Below the pieces are notes generated by a model, which ran no database searches, was not told the origin of the DNA, and saw nothing but the letters and a program-made list of their open reading frames with translations. A stretch of DNA of 64,000 nucleotides from Flavobacteriales bacterium (GTDB lineage: Bacteria > Bacteroidota > Bacteroidia > Flavobacteriales_D > Crocinitomicaceae). This document shows positions 20,146 to 30,968 of the stretch, piece by piece (position 1 is the stretch's first letter; each line of letters opens with the position of its first letter). The position numbers and the translations under genes were made by a program. The stretch spans positions 1 through 64,000 of the forward strand of contig CANHOA010000008.1 in assembly GCA_947462255.1 (NCBI GenBank). The letters run 5' to 3'.

Positions 20146-22776
20146 TTATTCATCATCATCATCATCATCATCATCAAGTTCCTCTTCGATATCATTTGTG
20201 TTCATATCGTCAGATTCAGGCTCATCTCCATCATCATCCAATTCATCAAGTGGTGCTAATTCCTCCATGTTTTCAGGAATTGGTAAGGCATCCAATATTT
20301 CATCCTCCTCATCGTCCTCCGTTCTTGGAACATTGGCTATAGCAGCAATTTCAGCATTGTTTTTAAGGTTGATTAATTTCACTCCTTGTGCAGCTCTTCC
20401 CATTGTACGAATCGTATCAATATGCATTCGAATCGTTACCCCAGATTTCGTAATGATCATTAAATCATCTTCATCCCTTACGTTCTGAATGGATAATAAT
20501 TTACCTGTTTTATCCGTGATATTCATCGTTTTCACCCCTTTTCCGCCTCGGTTAGTAATGCGGTAAACAGGTTCTTTATCTTCCGGATCATTTAAATAGG
20601 TTCGTTTACCATATCCTTTTTCAGAAACAACTAAAATGGTCGAATAAACATCTTCTACGCAAATCATTCCAATCACTTCATCTCCGGCTTGTGTAAGCGT
20701 TACTCCTCTAACTCCAGCGGCATTTCTACCCATCGGACGAACCTTTGCTTCATTGAAACGAATGGCTCGACCTGAGCTTGTGGCCATAACGATTTCATTA
20801 ACGCCATTGGTTAATCTTGCTTCTAACAATTCATCGTTGTCTCGAATGGTAATGGCATTAATACCATTTGATCGTGGACGAGAATATGCATCTAATGAGG
20901 TTTTCTTAATTACACCAAACTTAGAGCACATGATAATAAAATTATTGCTTGTATAATCTTTATCTGTTAAATCTAAGACTTTAACATAAGCCTTCACTTT
21001 ATCATCTTGCGGGATATTGATCAGGTTTTGAATCGCTCGACCCTTCGATAATTTATTTCCTTCCGGAATCTCATAAACACGCATCCAGAAGCAACGACCC
21101 TTTTCTGTAAAGATTAATAAGTAGTTATGATTTGTTGCTACAAATAAATGCTCTAAGAAATCCTTGTCTCGAGTTGTAGAGCCTTTAGAGCCCATTCCGC
21201 CACGATTTTGAACTTTGTATTCTGCTAAATTCGTTCTCTTGATATAACCCGCATGCGAGATCGTAACAACAACTTCTTCATCCGCAATTAAATCCTCCAT
21301 TCGCATTTCACTAGCAGAATATTCAATGGATGAACGTCGTGCATCACCATACTTCGCGCGCATATCGGTTAATTCATCTTTAATTATTTGCTTACGTCTT
21401 TCTTCATTTGCTAAAATGTCTTTTAAGTCTGCGATTAAAATCATCAATTCGTTGAATTCAGTTCGAAGCTTATCTTGTTCTAAGCCCGTTAAATGGCGAA
21501 GACGCATGTCGACAATTGCGCGCGTTTGAATCTCTGACAATCCGAAGCGAGTAGAAAGTCTCTCTCTCGCGTGATCAGGACTATCTGATGTTTTAATAAT
21601 CTCTATTACTTCATCGATGTTATCAGAAGCAATAATTAATCCCTCTAAAATATGCGCTCTTTCTTCTGCTTTTCGCAATTCAAACTTGGTTCTGCGAACC
21701 ACCACTTCATGCCTAAATAAAATGAATTGCTCCATGATCTGCTTTAAGTTTAATAAGCGAGGACGCCCATCAACTAAGCAAATATTATTAACTGAAAATG
21801 AGGTTTGTAGAGCAGTAAACTTATATAATTTGTTTAATACAACATTGGCAATGGCATCGCGTTTAATTTCAAAAACAATGCGCATTCCGTTTCTATCGGA
21901 TTCATCTCTTAAATCTGAAATTCCTTCGATTTTTTTATCGTTCACTAAGTCGGCGATTTTTTTAATCATTTCCGCTTTGTTCACTTGATAGGGAATCTCG
22001 GTTACAATGATTTGCTCCCTTCCATTCACCTCTTCAATTTCTGCTTTGCCACGAATAACAATTCGACCTCTGCCCGTTAAAAACGCATCTCGAACCCCCT
22101 CGTAACCATATATTATTCCACCGGTAGGAAAATCAGGCGCTTTAACATAGTTTAGCAACTCCTCAATTTCCATGTCTTGATTGTCAATCATGGCGATAAT
22201 ACCATCAATTACTTCTGTTAGATTGTGTGGGGCCATGTTCGTAGCCATACCAACGGCAATTCCAGATGCTCCGTTAATTAATAAGTTTGGAATTTTTGTT
22301 GGAAGAACAGACGGCTCCTCTAAACTATCATCAAAATTAGGTCGGAAATCAACGGTCTCTTTTTCTAGATCGTCCAACATTTCTTCTGTAATTTTTCGCA
22401 ATCTTGCTTCTGTATATCGCATTGCGGCTGGGCTATCCCCATCCACTGATCCGAAATTTCCTTGTCCATCAACTAAGGGGTAACGCAAAGACCAAGGCTG
22501 TGCCATACGCACCATCGTATCGTAAACTGAACTATCACCATGTGGGTGATACTTTCCAAGAACCTCCCCTACAATTCTAGCTGATTTCTTGTGCGCTTTA
22601 TTGGAATAAACACCCAAATCCTGCATTCCGTATAAAACCCTTCTATGTACAGGTTTAAACCCATCACGAACATCCGGTAAAGCACGCGAAACAATCACAG
22701 ACATCGAATAATCGATGTATGCTGATTTCATTTCATCTTCAATATTTATCCGAATTATTTTTTCTCCTTCTGCCAT
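20146..22776 (-). CDS. gyrA: DNA gyrase subunit A
   Basis: The 876-residue breakage-reunion subunit of DNA gyrase, which introduces negative supercoils using ATP hydrolysed by GyrB. The catalytic tyrosine is Tyr121 in [10 protein letters not shown]. The quinolone-determining region is wild type: Ser82 and Asp86, equivalent to E. coli Ser83 and Asp87 ([17 protein letters not shown]). The C-terminal beta-pinwheel contains a GyrA-box-like [10 protein letters not shown] near residue 530. The last 50 residues are an acidic tail ending in a run of Asp and Glu. It is divergent from clpC, with its own -7 box, and the TPR gene follows. Confidence 0.97.
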   Translation of the reverse strand: MAEGEKIIRINIEDEMKSAYIDYSMSVIVSRALPDVRDGFKPVHRRVLYGMQDLGVYSNKAHKKSARIVGEVLGKYHPHGDSSVYDTMVRMAQPWSLRYPLVDGQGNFGSVDGDSPAAMRYTEARLRKITEEMLDDLEKETVDFRPNFDDSLEEPSVLPTKIPNLLINGASGIAVGMATNMAPHNLTEVIDGIIAMIDNQDMEIEELLNYVKAPDFPTGGIIYGYEGVRDAFLTGRGRIVIRGKAEIEEVNGREQIIVTEIPYQVNKAEMIKKIADLVNDKKIEGISDLRDESDRNGMRIVFEIKRDAIANVVLNKLYKFTALQTSFSVNNICLVDGRPRLLNLKQIMEQFILFRHEVVVRRTKFELRKAEERAHILEGLIIASDNIDEVIEIIKTSDSPDHARERLSTRFGLSEIQTRAIVDMRLRHLTGLEQDKLRTEFNELMILIADLKDILANEERRKQIIKDELTDMRAKYGDARRSSIEYSASEMRMEDLIADEEVVVTISHAGYIKRTNLAEYKVQNRGGMGSKGSTTRDKDFLEHLFVATNHNYLLIFTEKGRCFWMRVYEIPEGNKLSKGRAIQNLINIPQDDKVKAYVKVLDLTDKDYTSNNFIIMCSKFGVIKKTSLDAYSRPRSNGINAITIRDNDELLEARLTNGVNEIVMATSSGRAIRFNEAKVRPMGRNAAGVRGVTLTQAGDEVIGMICVEDVYSTILVVSEKGYGKRTYLNDPEDKEPVYRITNRGGKGVKTMNITDKTGKLLSIQNVRDEDDLMIITKSGVTIRMHIDTIRTMGRAAQGVKLINLKNNAEIAAIANVPRTEDDEEDEILDALPIPENMEELAPLDELDDDGDEPESDDMNTNDIEEELDDDDDDDDE
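20152..20177. repeat. Trinucleotide repeat encoding the GyrA acidic tail
   Basis: About eight consecutive CAT/ATC triplets (GAT on the coding strand) encode the poly-Asp end of GyrA. A uniform codon run like this is prone to slippage, and tail length may vary between strains. In-frame gain or loss would be tolerated. Confidence 0.85.
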
Positions 22777-22824
22777 AACTTTTATTATTGATATTTTGAA
22801 GCCTAACTAATTTTTTTAGGTTAT

Positions 22825-22832
22825 CAAAAGTA
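22825..22832 (-). promoter_or_regulatory. Promoter -7 box for gyrA
   Basis: The minus strand reads TACTTTTG, an exact TAnnTTTG match, 48 bases before the gyrA ATG in the divergent gyrA-clpC gap. Confidence 0.5.
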
Positions 22833-22932
22833 GCTATTATTCTTCGATTTTTTCTTTGTTTTAAGGATAATTACTAACAAATTTTAATGATAAAATGTGA
22901 ATAATTAATATTCAAATATTTTCTTTAATGAT

Positions 22933-22940
22933 TATATTTG
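22933..22940 (+). promoter_or_regulatory. Promoter -7 box for clpC
   Basis: TATATTTG matches TAnnTTTG exactly, 25 bases before the clpC ATG. No -33 TTTG is seen; the region upstream is almost pure A/T. No CIRCE- or HrcA-type inverted repeat is visible in the gap. Confidence 0.5.
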
Positions 22941-22965
22941 TTTCCTTAAATCACCTTATTTAATT

Positions 22966-25485
22966 ATGGAAGCAAAATTTTCACCTCGTGTAAAAGATTT
23001 AATACGATTGAGCAGGGAGGAGGCTATAAATTCTAAAAATAATTTTGTTTGCCCTGAACATTTGCTTTTAGGATTATTGAAATTAAACGAAGGAAAAGGA
23101 ATTCAGATTTTGAATGAATTTCAATTGGATTTTGAGGTGATCAAAAGGGATTTAGATAATATTTTAAAGAAATCTGCAAGTTTGCAATCTCCAAAAATGG
23201 AAAGTTTGCCGCTGCTTAAGCAAACAGAAAACATTATAAAGCAATCGTATTTAGAGTCAAAAAATTTTAAATCACCTGTTATTGGGACAGAACATTTACT
23301 TTTAACGATACTCAGGTATGTAGATTGCGCTGCTTGTCAGATATTGAATAAATACGGAGTTATATATGATAATGCTAAAGATGAATATGAAGCTATGATA
23401 GAAGAACAAAAATTTCCAAAAGCAGATTTTCCGAGTAATAACGATGATGACGAAAATTTATCTTCTACTGCTCCTCGTAAATCAAGTGATCCAAAATCCA
23501 AAACGCCAGTTCTTGATAATTTTGGTCGTGATCTAACAAAGATGGCTGAGGCGGGTAAATTGGACCCAATTGTAGGAAGAGAAAAAGAAATTGAACGAGT
23601 AAGTCAGATTCTCTCAAGAAGAAAGAAGAATAATCCTATTTTAATTGGTGAACCTGGTGTCGGTAAAAGTGCTATTGCTGAGGGTTTAGCTTTGAGGATT
23701 ATTCAGCGAAAAGTTTCTAGGATTTTATTTGGCAAGCGAATCGTATCCCTTGATTTAGCATCTTTAGTTGCAGGAACTAAGTATAGAGGTCAATTTGAGG
23801 AAAGAATGAAGGCAGTGATGCAAGAATTGGAAAAGAATCCGGATATTATTCTATTCATAGATGAGATTCATACCATTATCGGTGCTGGAGGAGCGAGTGG
23901 CTCATTAGATGCTTCCAATATGTTTAAACCTGCACTTGCCCGAGGTGAACTGCAAGCTATTGGCGCAACAACACTAGATGAATATCGTCAGCATATTGAA
24001 AAAGATGGGGCCTTAGAACGTCGGTTTCAAAAGGTAATTATCGAACCAACTACTATCGATGAAACGATTCAAATTCTTCAAAATATAAAGGAACGCTACG
24101 AAGATCATCATTCCGTAGAATATACTCCTGAGGCAATTAATGCCTGTGTTAAACTAACGGAAAGGTATATTACTGATAGGCATCTACCGGATAAGGCAAT
24201 TGATGCCCTTGATGAAGTTGGCTCGCGTGTTCACATTACAAATATTAATGTTCCAAAGGAAATTTTAGACATTGAAGAGAAATTAGAGTTGCTGAAAATT
24301 GAAAAAAGTCAGGTTATTCTTACTCAACAATACGAAAAAGCGGCTGAGGTAAGGGATACAGAGAAAAAACTTCAGGATGAATTGGATGTAGCGAAACAAG
24401 TTTGGGAGGAAAATTCAAAAAACAATAAAATTATTGTCACCGAAGAAAATGTCGCAGAAGTTGTCTCCATGATGTGTGGAATACCTGTAAATAAGGTGTC
24501 CCAAACGGAAACAGGCAAGTTGGTAAACATGGGTGAAATTATCAGGGGGAAAGTGATAGGGCAGGAGGAAGCAGTAGAGAAAGTGGTGAAAGCTATTCAA
24601 CGCAATCGCGCAGGTTTAAAAGATCCGAATAAACCAATCGGTTCATTTTTCTTTCTAGGCCCAACTGGTGTAGGAAAAACGCAACTCGCAAAAGTATTAG
24701 CAAAGTATATTTTCGATACGGAAGATGCGCTTATTCGAATTGATATGACGGAATATATGGAGAAGTTTTCCATCTCTCGTTTGGTTGGTGCACCTCCGGG
24801 ATATGTTGGGTACGAAGAAGGTGGGCAGCTTACTGAAAAAGTAAGAAGAAAGCCTTATTCTATCATTCTGCTTGATGAGATCGAAAAAGCACATCCCGAT
24901 GTATTCAATTTGTTATTGCAAGTACTTGATGATGGACACATGACCGATGGATTAGGTAGAAAAATAGATTTCAAAAATACCATTCTCATCATGACATCAA
25001 ATATTGGTGCTCGACAATTACAGGATTTTGGAACGGGTGTTGGGTTTGGTACTCGTTCACAGGTAGAATCTAAAGACGATAATTCGAAAGCAGTGATTCA
25101 AAATGCTTTGCGTAAAGCATTCTCTCCTGAGTTTTTGAACCGTGTTGATGATATGATTATGTTCAAGTCACTTGGTCGACCTGAAATTCATAAAATAATT
25201 GATTTAGAGCTAGATCATTTATATGACCGCATTAAAAACTTGGGCTATTTTATTGAGATGTCTGATAAAGCGAAAGACTTTATCGTTGATAAAGGGTATG
25301 ATGAGAAATTTGGTGCTCGTCCTCTAAAGCGTGCAATCCAAAAATATATTGAGGATCCATTAGCGGAACAAATTATTAATACAACTCTTTTGGAAGGAGA
25401 TACGATTCTTTTGGATATTGAAGAAGGGAAAGAAGAATTAACCTTAACTGTTAAAAAACCTAAGGCGCCTAAAAAGAGCAAATAG
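22966..25485 (+). CDS. clpC: ATP-dependent Clp protease ATP-binding subunit ClpC
   Basis: An 839-residue class 1 Hsp100 unfoldase. In order: two Clp-N repeats (residues about 1-145), an acidic linker, AAA domain 1 with Walker [10 protein letters not shown] and [11 protein letters not shown], a UVR-like motif ([20 protein letters not shown]), AAA domain 2 with GPTGVGKTQ, and the C-terminal D2-small domain ([11 protein letters not shown]). The UVR motif and the absence of the long ClpB middle coil favour ClpC. It unfolds substrates for ClpP, which is not in the window; the ClpS at 2613 is a candidate adaptor. It is monocistronic between its own promoter and a strong terminator. Confidence 0.93.
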   Translation: MEAKFSPRVKDLIRLSREEAINSKNNFVCPEHLLLGLLKLNEGKGIQILNEFQLDFEVIKRDLDNILKKSASLQSPKMESLPLLKQTENIIKQSYLESKNFKSPVIGTEHLLLTILRYVDCAACQILNKYGVIYDNAKDEYEAMIEEQKFPKADFPSNNDDDENLSSTAPRKSSDPKSKTPVLDNFGRDLTKMAEAGKLDPIVGREKEIERVSQILSRRKKNNPILIGEPGVGKSAIAEGLALRIIQRKVSRILFGKRIVSLDLASLVAGTKYRGQFEERMKAVMQELEKNPDIILFIDEIHTIIGAGGASGSLDASNMFKPALARGELQAIGATTLDEYRQHIEKDGALERRFQKVIIEPTTIDETIQILQNIKERYEDHHSVEYTPEAINACVKLTERYITDRHLPDKAIDALDEVGSRVHITNINVPKEILDIEEKLELLKIEKSQVILTQQYEKAAEVRDTEKKLQDELDVAKQVWEENSKNNKIIVTEENVAEVVSMMCGIPVNKVSQTETGKLVNMGEIIRGKVIGQEEAVEKVVKAIQRNRAGLKDPNKPIGSFFFLGPTGVGKTQLAKVLAKYIFDTEDALIRIDMTEYMEKFSISRLVGAPPGYVGYEEGGQLTEKVRRKPYSIILLDEIEKAHPDVFNLLLQVLDDGHMTDGLGRKIDFKNTILIMTSNIGARQLQDFGTGVGFGTRSQVESKDDNSKAVIQNALRKAFSPEFLNRVDDMIMFKSLGRPEIHKIIDLELDHLYDRIKNLGYFIEMSDKAKDFIVDKGYDEKFGARPLKRAIQKYIEDPLAEQIINTTLLEGDTILLDIEEGKEELTLTVKKPKAPKKSK

Positions 25486-25500
25486 CTATAATTTAAAAGT

Positions 25501-25538
25501 AAAAAAAAAACCAACAAGTTAATTGTTGGTTTTTTTTA
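25501..25538. terminator. Bidirectional intrinsic terminator between clpC and the oxoamine synthase gene
   Basis: A perfect seven-base stem (CCAACAA and TTGTTGG, five-base loop) is flanked by an A-tract on the left and eight T on the right. It can terminate clpC on the plus strand and the convergent gene on the minus strand. Confidence 0.88.
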
Positions 25539-25564
25539 TGTCCTTATTTTTTATAGTTTTCTAA

Positions 25565-26818
25565 CTACTGATTAACTTCCGCTATGTGTTCAGACATATA
25601 TTCTCCTGCTTTCAACTTGCCTACAATTTTTGAAAAGCATTCGATGGTGTATTGAACATCTTCTAAGGTATGGACTGCAGTTGGAATTAAGCGTAATATT
25701 ATCATTCCTTTTGGCACTACTGGGTAAACAACCATCGAGCAAAATACGTTGTAGTTTTCGCGTAAATCATAAATTAAATTAGTCGATTCAGGAATTGAGC
25801 CATTTAAATAAACTGGGGTTACGCAGGTGTTCGTATCGCCGATATTAAATCCAGCAGCTATTAATCCAGACTGAAGGGCATGAGTAATTTCCCATAGTTT
25901 ATTTTTGAAATCAGGAGTCCGTCGCATTAATTCCAATCGTTTCAGTAAACCAACTACCAAGGTAATTGGTAAAGCTTTTGCAAATATTTGTGATCGCATG
26001 TTGTAGCGTAAATATTCTACTACCTGAGCATCACTTGAAATAAATCCACCAATTAATGCAAAGGATTTTGCGAATGTGCCAAAGTAAATATCAATTCCAT
26101 CTTGGCAATTTTGCTCTTCACCGGTACCAGCTCCTGTTTTTCCTAGTGTGCCAATTCCATGAGCATCATCAACTAACAATCTAAAATTAAATTTTTTCTT
26201 TAATTCAACGATTTCTTTTATTTTCCCTTGGTCTCCGCGCATGCCAAAAACTCCTTCGGTGATCACTAAAATCGCCCCGCCTGTTTCATTAGCCAACTTT
26301 GTTGCACGTTCTAATTGCTTTTCACAATCTTCTATATCATTATGTTTAAAAACATATCGTTTTCCCATGTGTAAACGAACACCATCCAATATGCATGCAT
26401 GCGATTCTGCATCGTAAACGATTACATCATGGCGATCAACAATACAATCAATGGAAGAAAGGATGGCTTGATATCCGAAATTACATAGGATAGTATCTTC
26501 TTTATTAACAAATTCTGAGAGTTCTTTCTCTAATTGTTCGTGTTCATTGCTGTTACCACTCATCATTCGAGCGCCCATTGGCATAGAGAATCCGTAATCA
26601 GCTGCTGCGTCTGCATCGGCTTTTCTAACTTCCGGATGATTAGCAAGTCCTAGATAATTATTGAGCGACCAATTTAATTTTTTCTTCCCTCTAAAAATCA
26701 TGTGTGGACCTATTTCTCCCTCTAATTTAGGAAAGGTAAAATAACCATGAGATTCTTTAGCATGTTGTCCTAAAGGACCTCTATTGGCAAGTAATTTTTC
26801 AAAAATATCAGCTGGCAT
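25565..26818 (-). CDS. PLP-dependent alpha-oxoamine synthase (serine palmitoyltransferase / CFAT-like)
   Basis: A 417-residue fold-type I PLP enzyme that decarboxylatively condenses an amino acid with an acyl-CoA or acyl-ACP. The PLP lysine is Lys251 (GTFAKSFALIGGF), the cofactor aspartate lies in LLVDDAHGIGTLGKTG, and His140 in ESHACILDGVRLHMG would stack on the ring. The N-terminal HGYFTFPKLEGEIGPHM marks the Bacteroidota group assigned to sphingolipid or sulfonolipid synthesis: serine palmitoyltransferase, or the cysteate acyltransferase of capnine synthesis. KBL and BioF share the fold but differ in the N-terminus. Substrate choice cannot be read from sequence alone. Single gene, convergent with clpC. 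Confidence 0.8.
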   Translation of the reverse strand: MPADIFEKLLANRGPLGQHAKESHGYFTFPKLEGEIGPHMIFRGKKKLNWSLNNYLGLANHPEVRKADADAAADYGFSMPMGARMMSGNSNEHEQLEKELSEFVNKEDTILCNFGYQAILSSIDCIVDRHDVIVYDAESHACILDGVRLHMGKRYVFKHNDIEDCEKQLERATKLANETGGAILVITEGVFGMRGDQGKIKEIVELKKKFNFRLLVDDAHGIGTLGKTGAGTGEEQNCQDGIDIYFGTFAKSFALIGGFISSDAQVVEYLRYNMRSQIFAKALPITLVVGLLKRLELMRRTPDFKNKLWEITHALQSGLIAAGFNIGDTNTCVTPVYLNGSIPESTNLIYDLRENYNVFCSMVVYPVVPKGMIILRLIPTAVHTLEDVQYTIECFSKIVGKLKAGEYMSEHIAEVNQ

Positions 26819-26847
26819 AACTCGAATTAAAAATTAGTATTATTCTG

Positions 26848-26855
26848 CAAAATTA
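26848..26855 (-). promoter_or_regulatory. Promoter -7 box for the oxoamine synthase gene
   Basis: The minus strand reads TAATTTTG, an exact TAnnTTTG match, 29 bases before the ATG. A second match (TAAATTTG) lies at 26871-26878, so two overlapping promoters are possible. Confidence 0.45.
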
Positions 26856-26956
26856 CATTATTTTTCAAACCAAATTTATAATAGAAAGCATTTTATTAAC
26901 AGGTAGTTAAGTAATAACTATTGTTAGTGCTCACCTATATTTTTACGAAAGAAAAA

Positions 26957-28408
26957 TCAATAATAAATGGCTCTTCTTACTTTGCAAATGTATTTTGCTA
27001 AGCGAATTACTTGTTTTGTATACCCAAATTCATTGTCGTACCATGCATAAAGCACAACGTTCTTTCCATTTTTTGCTACAATTGTCGCATTTGAATCATA
27101 TACTGAACAGCAGGTATTTCCGATAATATCGGAGGAAACCAACTCAGGATCTATTGAATAGTAAATCTGGTTCACTAAATCTCCATTTAATGCAGCATTT
27201 TTAATGGCATTATTAATACTTTCAATGCTGGTTTCTTTTTCTAATTCTAAACTCAATATTGCTAATGAACCATTTGGTGTTGGAACCCTAACTGCATTAG
27301 CCGTTAATTTATCGGCTAACTCCGGAATAACCTTAGTAACGGCATTTCCAGCTCCAGTTGAAGTTATTACCATGTTTACAGCTGCTGCTCTTCCCCGACG
27401 TGATTTTTTATGCATGTTATCCAATAAATTCTGATCGTTTGTATAGGCATGAACAGTTTCAATATGTCCCCTAACAATCCCATAGGTGTCATTTACTACC
27501 TTAAGTACTGGTGAAATAGCATTTGTTGTGCATGATGCGGCTGAAAATATTGTATCATTTTCAAGGTCTAATTGTTGCTGATTAATACCAAAAACAATGT
27601 TTGGAATTTCTTTTCCTGGAGCAGTAAGTAATACTTTTGATACACCGGGAGCTTGCAAATGTCTAGTGAGCGCTTCTTTTGTAGTAAAAACGCCTGTGTT
27701 ATCAATTACCAATGCATTGTTAATTCCATAGCTAGTATAATCGATATCTTCAGGGTTAGATGCATCAATCATTCTGACTATCTGTCCATTGATAATTAAA
27801 GATTTCGTTTGTAAATCTTCTATAACTGTTCCTTTAAATGCGCCATGTACGGAATCATTTCTTAATAATGAGGCACGTTTGATGATGTCTGCATCAGATG
27901 CTCCACGAGTCACTATGGCTCTAAGACGAAGTTGCTGCCCTTTTCCTGCTTGGCGAATTAATTCTCTCGCTGCTAATCGACCTATTCGACCAAATCCATA
28001 CAGAATAACATCTCTAGGCTGTATTTCATTTGTATTAGAGGGTTCAAATCCAATTAGTTTCTTTTGAATGAACGCTAATTGTGAATCGAATTGATCAGAT
28101 TCCGAAAGCCATTCATTTGCTAATTTTCCTATATCTAACTTTGAGGGTTTGATATCTAAGGATAGTATGATTTCTGCTAAAGCCGAAGTGGTAAATACAT
28201 CTATTGGTTTATTCACAACTTTTCCTGCGTAGTCATGAAGGTTTAATATTTCAGAAATGGCCACATCCGTTAAATGGTGTCTAAAAATGACTAATTCAAT
28301 TCCTTTCTCATAAAGTAATTCACCAACATAACTTTGCAATTTTACAGCCGCTCTTTCGTGCTCGATATGCTTTGTTAATTCTTTTTCGTAGCCGACATCT
28401 TGACTCAT
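26957..28408 (-). CDS. gap: Glyceraldehyde-3-phosphate dehydrogenase with N-terminal extension
   Basis: Oxidises glyceraldehyde 3-phosphate to 1,3-bisphosphoglycerate with NAD(P). The catalytic domain starts near residue 132 (VILYGFGRIGRLAAREL); the nucleophile is Cys293 in SAASCTTNAISP, with His320 in ETVHAYTNDQ. At 483 residues it is about 130-150 longer than classical GAPDH, because of a helical N-terminal extension. Similar long forms are found in many marine bacteria. I chose the ATG giving MSQDVGYEKEL. The frame is open back to a TTG at 28450, but that extra stretch overlaps the rpoD terminator. It lies 70 bases after rpoD, in the same direction. Confidence 0.92.
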   Translation of the reverse strand: MSQDVGYEKELTKHIEHERAAVKLQSYVGELLYEKGIELVIFRHHLTDVAISEILNLHDYAGKVVNKPIDVFTTSALAEIILSLDIKPSKLDIGKLANEWLSESDQFDSQLAFIQKKLIGFEPSNTNEIQPRDVILYGFGRIGRLAARELIRQAGKGQQLRLRAIVTRGASDADIIKRASLLRNDSVHGAFKGTVIEDLQTKSLIINGQIVRMIDASNPEDIDYTSYGINNALVIDNTGVFTTKEALTRHLQAPGVSKVLLTAPGKEIPNIVFGINQQQLDLENDTIFSAASCTTNAISPVLKVVNDTYGIVRGHIETVHAYTNDQNLLDNMHKKSRRGRAAAVNMVITSTGAGNAVTKVIPELADKLTANAVRVPTPNGSLAILSLELEKETSIESINNAIKNAALNGDLVNQIYYSIDPELVSSDIIGNTCCSVYDSNATIVAKNGKNVVLYAWYDNEFGYTKQVIRLAKYICKVRRAIYY

Positions 28409-28433
28409 ATTATTAATTTTAAATACATAGGAA

Positions 28434-28467
28434 GAAAAAAAGGCTAACAATGTTAATCGCTAGCCTT
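28434..28467 (-). terminator. Intrinsic terminator downstream of rpoD
   Basis: On the minus strand a perfect seven-base stem (AAGGCTA, TAGCCTT) with a 14-base loop is followed by a T-run, starting about 12 bases after the rpoD stop. It argues against the GAPDH gene starting upstream of 28408. Confidence 0.75.
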
Positions 28468-28478
28468 GCTAAAATGGT

Positions 28479-29345
28479 TTATCCTAAATAGGATTTAAGT
28501 AACTTATTTCTAGAGGCATGACGCAATCTGCGGATAGCCTTTTCTTTTATTTGTCTTACTCTTTCACGTGTCAAACTAAATTTGGCTCCTATTTCTTCTA
28601 AGGTTAGACCATGATTCATTCCGATTCCGAAAAATAAGCGGATTATTTCTCTTTCTTTATCAGTAAGGGTACTCAATGATCTTTCGATTTCTTTTTGAAG
28701 TGATTCTGCCATTAAAACGTGATCTGTTTTAGGTGCATCAGCATTAGCCATTACATCCATAAGCGTTCCACCATCTTCGTTTGTAGAAAGCGGTGCATCC
28801 ATTGATACATGTCGACCCGAAACATTAAGGCTTTCTTTGATTTTATCTTCATGAACATCAAGTGCCTCTGCTAATTCTTCAGCCGAAGGTGGACGTTCAA
28901 ATTCTTGCTCCAATCGTGAGAAAGCTTTGTTTATTTTATTTAGAGAGCCAACCTGATTTAAAGGTAATCTAACTATTCGTGCTTGCTCAGCTAATGCCTG
29001 CAAAATTGATTGGCGAATCCACCAAACCGCGTAAGAAATAAATTTGAATCCACGTGTTTCATCAAATTTTTGAGCTGCTTTAATTAAACCTAAGTTACCT
29101 TCGTTAATTAAATCAGGAAGTGTTAAGCCTTGATTTTGGTATTGCTTAGCAACAGAAACAACGAATCGAAGATTTGCTCTAGTTAATTTCTCTAATGCTT
29201 TCTGATCTCCTACTCTAATTTTTCTGGCTAATTCAACTTCTTGTTCTGCGGTTATCAATTCTTCACGACCAATATCTTGTAAATATTTATCAAGTGATTG
29301 ACTTTCTCTATTGGTGATTGATTTGGTTATTTTTAGTTGTCTCAT
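28479..29345 (-). CDS. rpoD: Primary RNA polymerase sigma factor (sigma-70 / RpoD)
   Basis: The 288-residue vegetative sigma factor of Bacteroidota (sigma-ABfr type). It has region 1.2 ([22 protein letters not shown]), region 2 with [29 protein letters not shown] and the promoter-melting [13 protein letters not shown], region 3, and region 4 with the helix-turn-helix [24 protein letters not shown]. Region 1.1 is missing, as usual for the phylum. This factor recognises TTTG/TAnnTTTG promoters, consistent with the boxes listed in this annotation. A one-mismatch box (TTACTTTG) lies about 50 bases upstream of the ATG. It is followed by its own terminator. Confidence 0.97.
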   Translation of the reverse strand: MRQLKITKSITNRESQSLDKYLQDIGREELITAEQEVELARKIRVGDQKALEKLTRANLRFVVSVAKQYQNQGLTLPDLINEGNLGLIKAAQKFDETRGFKFISYAVWWIRQSILQALAEQARIVRLPLNQVGSLNKINKAFSRLEQEFERPPSAEELAEALDVHEDKIKESLNVSGRHVSMDAPLSTNEDGGTLMDVMANADAPKTDHVLMAESLQKEIERSLSTLTDKEREIIRLFFGIGMNHGLTLEEIGAKFSLTRERVRQIKEKAIRRLRHASRNKLLKSYLG

Positions 29346-29481
29346 GTATGAAAGAGCGCTTTTAAAGGATTAATATTAGAATAATCTATTACTGCAAAGT
29401 AACACCAAAAAAAAGGATTTGAAAAATTAAGATTTCAACATTTTTGACTACTTTTCAACCATTGATTGTAGATAAAAAAAG

Positions 29482-30948
29482 TTAAAGTCCAAATCCTCGG
29501 TAGTCTTTCATTCCGCTTTCGGTCATTATTTCTAAGAGTACACCACTACTTGATATATTAAGTTTGCTTATTAGTTCCTCAACGTTATCAATAGGTTCGT
29601 TGTTTACTTTTGTAATTATAGTCCCTACTGTTAATCCTATTGATTTGAGTTTGCCTGTAGTAATTGATTTTATCTTAACACCATAGGTAATTTTTAATGC
29701 TATTTTCTCTTGTGAGGTTAATTCTATAAATGTTGCCCCCAAAGCTGCATTTTTAGTTGTTTCCTCTTTTGAAGTAATGCCGGTTTCCCCATTAATATTT
29801 CTAAGAATTAATTCTTTGATTAGTTCGCTGCCATCTCTTCTAATAGTAAGTTGAACCTTGTCACCAGGCATACGCTTTCCGATTTCTTCTTGAAGTTCTG
29901 AAGAGGAATTCACTTCCTTGATACCAATTTTTAGAATGATGTCTCCGTCTTTTAGGCCCGCTTTATCAGCACTTCCATCTTCAATAACCTTTGAAATATA
30001 AACACCTTTCAAATTTACCAAGTTATTTTTCTCTTTCAATTCTTGACTAATATCGCTGATTTGAACACCTAGAAATCCACGTTGAACAACCCCGTAATCA
30101 ATAATATCTCGCATTACTTTTTGTGCCAAATTAATTGGAATGGCAAATGAATATCCGCTGTAACTTCCAGTTTCTGAGGCAATGGCAGTATTGATGCCTA
30201 TTAATTCGCCTTTGATATTCACTAATGCACCCCCACTATTACCAGGATTTACTGCTGCATCTGTTTGAATGAATGATTCTATAGGTACAATGTTTTTATC
30301 TGCATTCGATAATAAATTAATATTCCTTGCTTTGGCCGATACAATTCCGGCGGTGACAGTTGATGTTAGATTGAAAGGGTTACCAACTGCTAAAACCCAT
30401 TCTCCGATTTTTACATCATCGCTATTGCCTATAGCAATAGGTTGAAAGGGTTTGTTGCCTACTATTTTTAGTACAGCGATATCGGTTGAAGGATCTGAAC
30501 CTACTAGGGTTGCAGTATATTTTGAATTATCATTTAGGGTGACTTCAATTTCACTTGCCTCTGCAATTACGTGGTTATTCGTTACGATATAGCCCTCAGA
30601 GGAAATTATGACGCCTGATCCTGCAGCCGCACCATATTGTTTGAATTCTCGCCCGCCTGCGCCTGGACCATAAAAAAATTCTTGAAATGGATCGCGCTGA
30701 AATGTCGTACGAACAACTTTCGTTGTCACGTGAACGACCGAATTAATCGTGCTTTCTGCAGCAGGAACAAAATCTACAGCTCCTGTTGGATTTAGAGATG
30801 CAAATCTTGATGAATTTTGGCGATTCCCATCAATTACCTGATCTGATAACAGTTGATTGGGCGAGGTTACGCTAAAATAAATTGCTAATGGTAAGGTTCC
30901 ACCGATGATTCCGATGCCAAAAACCTTAAGTAAAGAGATTGATTTCAT
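29482..30948 (-). CDS. htrA: HtrA/DegP family periplasmic serine protease
   Basis: A 488-residue trypsin-like protease and chaperone for misfolded envelope proteins. An N-terminal membrane anchor or signal (VFGIGIIGGTLPLAIYF) is followed by the protease domain with catalytic His126 (VTNNHVI), Asp156 (STDIAVLKI) and Ser238 (NPGNSGGAL). PDZ1 is near residues 285-375 (GFLGVQISDIS, GLKDGDIILKIG). The C-terminal region (about 395-488) is a second, diverged PDZ. The order matches DegP/DegQ. A two-part promoter lies just upstream. It is transcribed divergently from dapF. Confidence 0.94.
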   Translation of the reverse strand: MKSISLLKVFGIGIIGGTLPLAIYFSVTSPNQLLSDQVIDGNRQNSSRFASLNPTGAVDFVPAAESTINSVVHVTTKVVRTTFQRDPFQEFFYGPGAGGREFKQYGAAAGSGVIISSEGYIVTNNHVIAEASEIEVTLNDNSKYTATLVGSDPSTDIAVLKIVGNKPFQPIAIGNSDDVKIGEWVLAVGNPFNLTSTVTAGIVSAKARNINLLSNADKNIVPIESFIQTDAAVNPGNSGGALVNIKGELIGINTAIASETGSYSGYSFAIPINLAQKVMRDIIDYGVVQRGFLGVQISDISQELKEKNNLVNLKGVYISKVIEDGSADKAGLKDGDIILKIGIKEVNSSSELQEEIGKRMPGDKVQLTIRRDGSELIKELILRNINGETGITSKEETTKNAALGATFIELTSQEKIALKITYGVKIKSITTGKLKSIGLTVGTIITKVNNEPIDNVEELISKLNISSSGVLLEIMTESGMKDYRGFGL

Positions 30949-30968
30949 AGGATAAAATTTAAGTTTTT

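Noticed and set aside
21617-21988. 123-codon frame antisense to gyrA
   Set aside because: Lies entirely inside the well-supported gyrA coding region and has no own promoter or homology-like motif.
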